Source: an uncultured Terriglobus sp.
GTDB taxonomy: Bacteria > Acidobacteriota > Terriglobia > Terriglobales > Acidobacteriaceae
Direction of reading: 5' to 3'
DNA length: 16,447 nucleotides
Assembly (NCBI GenBank): GCA_937871605.1
Contig: CALMRM010000279.1
Location: forward strand, 8,822-25,268
The notes under the pieces are model-generated. The model searched no databases. It saw nothing but the letters and a program-made list of their open reading frames with translations, and had not been told where the DNA came from. Position numbers and translations under genes: made by a program. Positions 1 through 4,990 of the stretch are shown piece after piece; the first letter of the stretch is position 1, and every line of letters starts with the position of its first letter.

Positions 1-486
1 TTTGTGTTCCTAGAGGACAGACTCGCTTTAGAAACTAACCCAAGCTTTGAGATTGAAAAGAAGATTGACTTCTTCATTCTCGGTGGCGAGTTGCTGATCC
101 TGAACAAAGGAAATTTTGAGTCCCTGCTGCGTTACAAACAGGCGCACGCAGAAGAGTTCCTTGCCCTGCAAAACGAGCCGGAGTTCATGGGGATTTTTGT
201 CGATATAGGCCCACTTGTGGACTACGTCGGAGTTAACAAGATACAGCTACGAAGAATGTGCGCCATCCGTGATCGTGCGCATTACCGGAACCCCGACTTC
301 ATGGACAGGGTGCGGGCTCATTCCACGAAGTATGGCCTTACGTTCCAATTCGATGACCAGGAAAGGATCATCGCAACACAGGACACAGCCTCTCAGATCA
401 TCACAACATTGCTGGACCACAGGTTAGCGTCCGGCTTTTCAGAAGGCATTTACGACGTTCCAAGCGCAACGCCTGTCCGCATCTGA
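1..486 (+). CDS. DUF4868 / KwaB-like protein, C-terminal part (cut by window edge)
   Basis: The reading frame is open from base 1, so this is the 3' part of a longer gene; the GTG at base 4 is probably internal. The visible ~160 residues match my memory of the DUF4868 C-terminal half: a strand-rich part with an LNKGNFESLLRY segment, a 'GVNKIQLRRMCAI' helix, 'YRNPDF', then a short beta segment with 'FDDQERI' and a terminal helix ending 'LLDHRL'. DUF4868 is the family of KwaB, the DNA-binding partner of membrane protein KwaA in the Kiwa anti-phage system, and full-length members are roughly twice this length. A multi-pass membrane protein gene follows on the same strand, which fits a Kiwa-like pair, although classical Kiwa places the membrane gene first. 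The family call rests on pattern recall, not a search. A genuinely truncated remnant cannot be excluded. Confidence 0.6.
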   Translation, partial: FVFLEDRLALETNPSFEIEKKIDFFILGGELLILNKGNFESLLRYKQAHAEEFLALQNEPEFMGIFVDIGPLVDYVGVNKIQLRRMCAIRDRAHYRNPDFMDRVRAHSTKYGLTFQFDDQERIIATQDTASQIITTLLDHRLASGFSEGIYDVPSATPVRI

Positions 487-605
487 AACGCATTCTGTCT
501 GGCTTGCCGCCTCTGAAACGTCCGTTTCTGCTCTCGTCAGATCCTGGTTGCCGCCGATGCCTGAGCAAAAGGTGGCATCTCTTTCGCACGAACGGATTGC
601 GTTTG

Positions 606-631
606 CGCATGATAATGTCCTTTATCATGCG
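606..631. promoter_or_regulatory. Perfect 9-bp inverted repeat before the membrane-protein start
   Basis: The arms cgcatgata (606-614) and tatcatgcg (623-631) are perfect reverse complements separated by 8 bases, and the right arm ends 3 bases before the ATG at 635. It could be an operator or an RNA hairpin affecting translation initiation. No clear Shine-Dalgarno sequence lies between the repeat and the ATG. The symmetry is seen directly; the role is inferred. Confidence 0.4.
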
Positions 632-634
632 GAT

Positions 635-1195
635 ATGCAGAACCTGAGCTTTCTGACACTTGCACTCGTCTGTTGCTGCTGCGCCCTGGTCGCGGGAGTA
701 GTTTGGCTCTGGCTTGATCGCCGCACACTCAGAACAGAGTTGGAGAGGACGGCTCAGCAATGTGGTGTGTTCAAAGAGCAATTGGAAGTGGTGACCCGCC
801 AGCTAAGCGAAATTGAAGCTTCTTCAAAGCCTGGATCGATATTCCAGAAGGCGGTGGCAGCGCTTGTCGGTTTAGGTGTTCCAGGCTTGGTTCTTCTAGC
901 GGTCATGGCAACTTCCAGTTTCGCTGGAGCAGCCGCAATTACCTCATCGCTAGCACTTCTGGGTGGTCCTGCTGGAATGATTGGTGGTGTGGCAGCGCTC
1001 GTTGCACTAGGGCTGGCTTCAAAGGCGATTGCAGAGTTTGGGTACCCCAAAGTTGCTGAAGCAGTGGTGCGCGGTCTGGTGAGTAAAGGGGAATCTCAAG
1101 AGAGCATCCGCCGAAAGCTTGATGGGATTCCTCGTTGGATCATTTCTCAGAAAGCTCGCGATAAGGCGATTGCAGCAGTCGAAGGTGTGAAGTAG
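635..1195 (+). CDS. Multi-pass membrane protein, possible partner of the DUF4868 protein
   Basis: From the ATG at 635 the product has 186 residues. A membrane anchor (about 5-26) contains four consecutive cysteines (13-16) and is followed by a charged, coiled-coil-like stretch (about 29-62). A long Gly/Ala/Leu-rich hydrophobic block (about 72-134, including GGPAGMIGG at 110-118) is enough for two or three helices. A soluble, basic C-terminus (135-186) follows. Upstream in-frame starts (TTG 548, ATG 557) would add a polar N-terminus before the anchor, so 635 is preferred, though none has a good ribosome site. I do not recognise a named family. Following a DUF4868 gene, it could play the part KwaA plays in Kiwa, but I see no sequence match to KwaA. 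The ORF looks genuine because its membrane topology is coherent. Confidence 0.6.
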   Translation: MQNLSFLTLALVCCCCALVAGVVWLWLDRRTLRTELERTAQQCGVFKEQLEVVTRQLSEIEASSKPGSIFQKAVAALVGLGVPGLVLLAVMATSSFAGAAAITSSLALLGGPAGMIGGVAALVALGLASKAIAEFGYPKVAEAVVRGLVSKGESQESIRRKLDGIPRWIISQKARDKAIAAVEGVK

Positions 1196-1237
1196 ATGCT
1201 GAGTTGTGTACGGATCAGCGAGCGCTGAGGTCCCTCA

Positions 1238-1771
1238 ATGCAGACAGATCATCGTAAGCCCACCATCCGCACCATCGCCGATGCCGAGGAGCTGCACGCC
1301 CAGATTCTTGAAGGCGCTGCGCGGACGGCTGCGTGGCTCCGCAGCTTCGATGCTGACCCGATGACGCTGCTCCGAAAGCTGCGCTTCGAGACCGTTGGCC
1401 ACGATCCGCTGACCGGTGAGCCACTGAACGTCGTCGAGCAACTCAACCAGACTTTCACCATTCTGGTTTCAATTCGGGCAGTCGAGAAGTTGATCGAGCT
1501 TCACCCTGAAGCTGGCGGATTCAGACTAGCGCTTGGAATTGCGAGCGGACGCGACATCGAGAGTGTTAAGCCTAATCTCGTTGCAGCCGAGGTTTTCTCT
1601 GCAACCCGACCCAACAGCAATGACAAGCTACGTAAGGACATTGCCCGGCTGGTGGGCGATCCTGCACGGCATCGCTATGTCTTCTTTGCTGCGCCCGCAT
1701 GTGCGACAGGCAGGCAGACGCAATTGGAAAACAACGCGTCTGGCGTCCAGGTGTTCGCGGTGGAGCCATAA
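1238..1771 (+). CDS. Conserved hypothetical protein, possibly nuclease-fold
   Basis: The 177-residue product starts at an ATG with GAGG seven bases upstream (1227-1230). I do not recognise a named family. The first half is helical and charged. The second half carries a segment that looks conserved: LALGIASGRDIESV, then AAEVF, then NDKLRKDIARL, then HRYVFFAAPA. An acidic residue, a strand ending in an acidic residue and a following hydrophobic strand recall a PD-(D/E)XK-like core, but the lysine of the motif is absent (EVF where ExK is expected), so catalysis is doubtful. It stops two bases before the convergent parE stop codon. It may belong with the two upstream genes: the strand is the same and the gap to the membrane-protein gene is 42 bases. 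Confidence 0.55.
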   Translation: MQTDHRKPTIRTIADAEELHAQILEGAARTAAWLRSFDADPMTLLRKLRFETVGHDPLTGEPLNVVEQLNQTFTILVSIRAVEKLIELHPEAGGFRLALGIASGRDIESVKPNLVAAEVFSATRPNSNDKLRKDIARLVGDPARHRYVFFAAPACATGRQTQLENNASGVQVFAVEP

Positions 1772-1773
1772 TG

Positions 1774-2088
1774 CTACTGGAACAGTCGGCTCAAGTCTCG
1801 CCGTCCATCTACAACACGAACGATCTCGACGCTTTCGGTCGGCCCTTCATCTGTGTCCGGTTGGAGTTCATACAGCATCAGGTATGGTCCTTCGACCAGC
1901 ACGCGAGCAGTCGGCGCAATGTCCTGCCGTCGCGGTCCGAGGCGGGGAAAGCCAGGAAGCATTTCCGCGCGGGATTCAAGGGAAGAGTAGATGCGTTCCG
2001 CCGCATCAGGGCTATCCAGCCCAATCGCGACGTAGATTTCCATCAAATCTTCCAGCGCCTGGGGACTCCACAGCAGCTTAGCCGACAT
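1774..2088 (-). CDS. parE: ParE-type toxin (RelE/ParE superfamily)
   Basis: The 104-residue product begins at the ATG at 2088, which overlaps the parD stop by 11 bases, as is usual for parDE. The longer open frame up to 2151 would run deep into parD and is not needed. The start SAKLLWSPQALEDL and the later segments AERIYSSLE, FPRLGPRR, RVLVEGPYLMLYEL and VEIVRVVDGRRDL follow the ParE pattern of two N-terminal helices packed on a beta sheet. ParE toxins poison DNA gyrase and kill cells that lose the plasmid. The gene is co-transcribed with parD and presumably silenced by ParD. It converges on the hypothetical gene ending at 1771. Confidence 0.85.
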   Translation of the reverse strand: MSAKLLWSPQALEDLMEIYVAIGLDSPDAAERIYSSLESRAEMLPGFPRLGPRRQDIAPTARVLVEGPYLMLYELQPDTDEGPTESVEIVRVVDGRRDLSRLFQ

Positions 2089-2371
2089 GGGCGAGCTGGC
2101 GCGAAGCGGCCTTTTCCAAACGTTGACGCGCTTTCTGACGGACCTTTCCAAGGTCAGCTGCGACTGCAGAACCGCTCTGTTTGCCTTCAGCCCATAACTG
2201 GCGAAGTCGCTGCACGTCTTCTACATGCAGTTCCCGCTTGCGCTGCCAATCTCGGAGTGCCTCCCGCACGATCTCGCTGGTGGTGGCGTACTCCCCAGAA
2301 TCGACAGCCGTTTTGAGAGTCATAAGCTGCTGTCCTGTAAGCGCGACACTCACCTTCTGGATTTCTGACAT
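2078..2371 (-). CDS. parD: ParD-type antitoxin, ribbon-helix-helix
   Basis: The 97-residue product has an N-terminal ribbon-helix-helix: beta strand KVSVALT, then two helices around QLMTLKTAVDSG and TTSEIVREALRDW, with the 'SGEYATTSEIVREAL' signature typical of ParD/CopG. A charged C-terminal region would wrap ParE. The start at ATG 2371 is chosen because AGAGG lies five bases upstream; a GTG at 2377 overlaps that site and is less likely. Immediately upstream is a perfect palindrome (2381-2401), so autoregulation by ParD or the ParDE complex is expected. The gene is divergent from the recombinase at 2420. Confidence 0.87.
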   Translation of the reverse strand: MSEIQKVSVALTGQQLMTLKTAVDSGEYATTSEIVREALRDWQRKRELHVEDVQRLRQLWAEGKQSGSAVAADLGKVRQKARQRLEKAASRQLAHVG

Positions 2372-2380
2372 AACCACCTC

Positions 2381-2401
2381 TGGTAGTAAATCTTACTACC
2401 A
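2381..2401. promoter_or_regulatory. parDE operator palindrome
   Basis: The arms tggtagtaa (2381-2389) and ttactacca (2393-2401) are perfect 9-bp reverse complements with a 3-base centre. The site lies directly before the parD ribosome site and only 18 bases before the recombinase ATG at 2420. It is the expected target of the ParD ribbon-helix-helix domain and could also affect the divergent recombinase promoter. The symmetry is seen directly; binding is inferred. Confidence 0.7.
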
Positions 2402-2419
2402 CTTGGATACGAGTCAACG

Positions 2420-3370
2420 ATGAACCAGCTTGCTCCAGCGGCGACGTCCCTACTGTCAATCTTTGTTGCGAGGCCCGAAGCGCGGAGTCGCATGCGCGAC
2501 TTCTTCAGTTCGCACATTCGCAACGCGAACACCCGTCGGGCCTACATGGAAGCCGTGCGGCAGTTCTCTGCATTCTGCACGGAGCACAATATTTTTGATC
2601 TTGCCCAGGTGAAGCCGGTCCATGTAGCGGCTTTTGTGGAAGGGCAAATGAAGCTGCATTCCAAGCCTACCGTGAAGCAAAGGCTGGCGGCGCTGCGCAT
2701 GCTGTTCGATTGGATGGTGGTCGGCCAGGTCATTCCGACGAATCCCGCCCACGCCGTGCGAGGTCCAAAACACACCCAGCGGCGTGGGAAAACGCCCGTT
2801 CTACAGGCCGACGAGGCACGAACGCTGCTCGATTCCATCGGCACCGGTTCCCTGCCCGGTTTGCGGGACCGCGCCCTGATCGGCCTAATGGTTTACACGT
2901 TCGCGCGTGTAGGAGCGGCAATCGGCATGAAGGTCGAAGACTTCTACGTGCAAGGCCGGCGCGGCTGGGTCCGGCTGCACGAGAAGGGCGGTAAAGAGCA
3001 CGAGATGCCGACCCACCACAATCTCGATCACTACCTGGATGAGTACATCCGTGTTGCCGGCATCGGTGACGACCGCAAAGGCCCACTCTTCCGAACGACA
3101 CGCGGGCGCTCCGGTGAACTGACTGGCAATGCCATGCTGCAGCCTGACGTGTGGCGTATGATCCGCAAACGCGCGCTTGCGGCTGGGATCAAGACCGAGA
3201 TTGGCTGCCACACCTTCAGGGCCACGGGCATCACGGCCTATCTAAAAAACGGCGGTCGGCTGGAGGTCGCTCAGCAGATGGCTGCCCACGAATCCTCACG
3301 CACTACTGGCCTCTACGACCGGCGCAGCGATGAGGTTTCCCTCAATGAGGTGGAGCGGATTGGGATATGA
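2420..3370 (+). CDS. Tyrosine recombinase / integrase (XerC/D-like)
   Basis: The 316-residue product has the standard two-part layout. An N-terminal SAM-like core-binding domain covers about 20-110 (NTRRAYMEAVRQF, TVKQRLAALRMLFDWMV). The C-terminal catalytic domain carries Arg163 (in FARVGA), Lys189 or Lys192 (EKGGKEH), His264 and Arg267 (HTFRATG), His290 (AAHES) and the nucleophile Tyr299 (GLYDRR), so all catalytic positions appear present. It would cut and rejoin DNA at a specific core site, serving plasmid dimer resolution or integration of a mobile segment. No flanking attachment site was identified. The gene diverges from parD, with the parDE operator in the shared 48-base gap, and ends in a strong hairpin. 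The Shine-Dalgarno is weak. Confidence 0.9.
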   Translation: MNQLAPAATSLLSIFVARPEARSRMRDFFSSHIRNANTRRAYMEAVRQFSAFCTEHNIFDLAQVKPVHVAAFVEGQMKLHSKPTVKQRLAALRMLFDWMVVGQVIPTNPAHAVRGPKHTQRRGKTPVLQADEARTLLDSIGTGSLPGLRDRALIGLMVYTFARVGAAIGMKVEDFYVQGRRGWVRLHEKGGKEHEMPTHHNLDHYLDEYIRVAGIGDDRKGPLFRTTRGRSGELTGNAMLQPDVWRMIRKRALAAGIKTEIGCHTFRATGITAYLKNGGRLEVAQQMAAHESSRTTGLYDRRSDEVSLNEVERIGI

Positions 3371-3405
3371 GCAAAGCGCCCGGAACTCTGTTCAGGGTGC
3401 TTTGC
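3371..3405. terminator. Strong hairpin after the recombinase gene
   Basis: The hairpin starts at the base after the recombinase TGA. Stem gcaaagcgccc (3371-3381) pairs with gggtgctttgc (3395-3405) through 11 pairs including one G-U. The 13-base loop has an inner gaac/gttc pairing. No T-run follows on the plus strand, so it may be a bidirectional or rho-assisted terminator between the convergent recombinase and the gene at 3422-3706. Confidence 0.6.
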
Positions 3406-3421
3406 CTTCGGATGAATTCCG

Positions 3422-3706
3422 TCACTTTCGGTGGAGCTTGAGCCAGTACCGCTGCATGAACTCGAAGCGGTCCGAACCTTGGCAATCAGGGAAAACGAGG
3501 TGCTGACGGCCGTCTCGCCCCCAGCTATAGGTGTTGTTATAGGCGCACTCCAGACGATGAGGGGCCAACGCCCCGTCGATATCTTCCAGCGTGTGAAGCC
3601 ACTGGTTCTGGCGACGGCGCAGGCCACGGGCTGCCGTCTTCTTGTCTTCGTGAGCGCTTTTGGTGCCGGTAACGGCAGAGTAGGGCTTCCGGTAAGAACG
3701 GGACAC
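3422..3706 (-). CDS. Small conserved hypothetical protein
   Basis: The 94-residue product starts at GTG 3706 with an excellent AGGAG nine bases upstream (3716-3720 on this strand), which supports translation. The sequence opens MSRSYRKPY, is rich in Arg and Lys in its first half, and has a tryptophan- and tyrosine-containing patch (YNNTYSWGRDGRQHLVFP). I have a loose memory of small proteins with the 'SRSYRKP' opening being common on accessory DNA, with no function known. There is no signal peptide or membrane segment. The basic N-terminus would suit nucleic-acid binding, but that is speculation. The gene converges on the recombinase. Confidence 0.6.
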   Translation of the reverse strand: MSRSYRKPYSAVTGTKSAHEDKKTAARGLRRRQNQWLHTLEDIDGALAPHRLECAYNNTYSWGRDGRQHLVFPDCQGSDRFEFMQRYWLKLHRK

Positions 3707-3824
3707 ACGTGCTCTCTCCTTTTGCGAGCTAATGTGTCATGGCGCTCCCCCTGTCATCAGTATCGCCCCAGCCGCCTATCTAGATCACGGGCATTCGCGA
3801 TTCAGGAATAATGAATGCTTGCCG

Positions 3825-4268
3825 CTATGCCAGCATGGCATGGTTTGCAGCGATCCAAGCCTCTACAAAGATGTGGAACTCTTTCGCTTTGAGTACCAGC
3901 TCATTCGCCTCCGTCACTGTCGCGACGGACGAGTTCTGATAGTCAATGGTGTTCCGCTTTCGCCGGCACGCTTCGAAGTAATTGGTAAAGCGTGCTGATG
4001 CTGGACCCAGGGCGAGAGTGGCCGCCTCAAACGTGACGGCATGATGCCCGGCACGTGCGCTGACCCGGTAGCCGGAGCAGGCAATGCTGATGGTGCCTGC
4101 TTGGAGCGCAGCGTTGTAGGCCGTGGCGAAGCGTCGATCCGCTGAAAGCGCCATCACTGAGGCGTCCGCCAGGTCACGCGCTATCAGCTTACGAATATTT
4201 TCGAGTTCCTGCTTGCTGGTCTGATGGACCTTGACCTCACCCTTTGCCAGCAATTCTTTCCAGTTCAT
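3825..4268 (-). CDS. HEPN-domain protein, likely toxin of a HEPN/MNT pair
   Basis: The 147-residue all-helical protein starts at ATG 4268 with AGGGAGG five bases upstream, and overlaps the end of the upstream MNT gene by 32 bases. The segments AYNAALQAGTISIACSGYRVSARAGHH and the late helix CRRKRNTIDY (101-110) are characteristic of a HEPN subfamily. The usual RNase motif is Arg followed by four to six residues and a His; here it reads R105-N106-T-I-D109-Y110, so the His is absent and Tyr110 lies nearby. In studied HepT/MntA pairs the HEPN protein is an RNase toxin and MNT adds AMP to a tyrosine near the motif. The loss of His may mean reduced RNase activity or a different mechanism. Confidence 0.8.
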   Translation of the reverse strand: MNWKELLAKGEVKVHQTSKQELENIRKLIARDLADASVMALSADRRFATAYNAALQAGTISIACSGYRVSARAGHHAVTFEAATLALGPASARFTNYFEACRRKRNTIDYQNSSVATVTEANELVLKAKEFHIFVEAWIAANHAMLA

Positions 4269-4842
4269 CCTCGCCTCCCTTCACAAACTGTTTCGCTCCT
4301 TTCAGCACCGTCGTCAGGAAGTGATTGCCGGATCGAGCTCGTTCCTGGAACTCTTCTGATGAGTAAACAGAAGGGTTGACCGGGCGTCCCAGAATGCGCT
4401 CAGAGTTCCGGAGTGCTGGAATCAAATCGGAGAGCCCCGCTGTCCCGACTACCATCAGGTCGATATCGCTCGCCGAGGTTTCTTCGGAGCGGGCAATGGA
4501 GCCGTAGACAAAGGCCAGGTAAATGCTTTCGCCCAGTGTCTCCAGTTCACCCCGCAGAACCGGAATCACCCCTGCCGTCTTCTCCAGCAGACCTCTCAGA
4601 TCGGCAAACACCGGCGAACTTCTGTCAGCTTTTATATAGACACGACGCCCATCCCGGCGCTGTTCCAGGATGCCGGCCTTGCCCAAGGCTTCCAGTTCTC
4701 TCTGAAGGCTTGACGGCTGCGATCCAAGACTTCGCGCCAACTCTGTCAGATACCATTCCCGATCAGGCTGCGCAAAAACGGCAGCCAGCATCTTGGCCCG
4801 GACCTCTGGGAAGAGTGCTTCGAGAATAGGAGTTATACGCAT
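4237..4842 (-). CDS. MNT nucleotidyltransferase with N-terminal winged helix, likely antitoxin
   Basis: The start at ATG 4842 gives 201 residues; ATG 4863 would add seven residues (MRIKLRI) encoded inside an operator palindrome and is less likely. No clear ribosome site is visible for either start. Residues ~15-75 form a winged helix-turn-helix (WYLTELARSLGSQPSSLQREL, then a beta wing at RRDGRRVYI). Residues ~105-135 carry the minimal nucleotidyltransferase motif: GS at 114-115 and the paired aspartates D126 and D128 in SDIDL. The C-terminal GNHFLTTVLKG is typical of this group. In HEPN/MNT modules this protein transfers AMP to the HEPN toxin and neutralises it. The HTH would let it repress its own promoter, which is embedded in twin palindromes at 4836-4871. 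It is translationally linked to the HEPN gene by a 32-base overlap. Confidence 0.85.
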   Translation of the reverse strand: MRITPILEALFPEVRAKMLAAVFAQPDREWYLTELARSLGSQPSSLQRELEALGKAGILEQRRDGRRVYIKADRSSPVFADLRGLLEKTAGVIPVLRGELETLGESIYLAFVYGSIARSEETSASDIDLMVVGTAGLSDLIPALRNSERILGRPVNPSVYSSEEFQERARSGNHFLTTVLKGAKQFVKGGEDELERIAGKG

Positions 4843-4871
4843 AATGCGTAATTTTATACGCATTATGCGTA
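4836..4871. promoter_or_regulatory. Twin palindromic operators at the MNT start
   Basis: Two near-identical 15-bp palindromes, tacgcataatgcgta (4836-4850) and tacgcattatgcgta (4857-4871), each have perfect 7-bp arms around one central base. Their starts are 21 bases apart, which is two helical turns, so two dimers could sit on the same face. The first overlaps the likely ATG of the MNT gene. They fit autoregulation by its winged-helix domain. The palindromes are directly visible; the binder is inferred. Confidence 0.7.
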
Positions 4872-4923
4872 GTAATGTGTTGGTTCGTTAGATGGCTATT
4901 GTGCGCTACATTCTGTTATTAAC

Positions 4924-4949
4924 TACGTATCTGCGTACTAACGTATAAT
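4924..4949 (+). promoter_or_regulatory. Three phased octamers and a -10 box before the helicase operon
   Basis: Octamers begin at 4924 (TACGTATC), 4932 and 4940, exactly 8 bases apart, matching the YRCGTANN repeats of the partition region. The last overlaps a perfect -10 hexamer TATAAT (4944-4949), 42 bases before the GTG at 4991; no good -35 box is seen. The stretch from 4934 to 4948 matches 14976-14990, before the RHH gene, in 14 of 15 positions, so the two promoters share one design. Confidence 0.6.
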
Positions 4950-4990
4950 GGTCACTATCAAAACGTTACCTGTTAGCTGGAGCCGTGACA

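Noticed and set aside
482..528. Repeated tctgaaacg (482-490, 512-520) and the small palindrome gaaacg/cgtttc (515-528) as a terminator or operator
   Set aside because: Short arms, no T-run and no clear promoter context; compatible with chance.
1533..2316. Long plus-strand open frames across the end of the hypothetical gene and across parDE
   Set aside because: Their translations are compositionally odd, match no family pattern, and lie in other frames or antisense to genes with clear ParE/ParD features and good starts.
3313..3811. Overlapping open frames on both strands around 3313-3811
   Set aside because: Only the minus-strand frame 3422-3706 has a strong ribosome site and a coherent protein; the others are alternative frames of it, one also covers the terminator hairpin, and none has a supported start.
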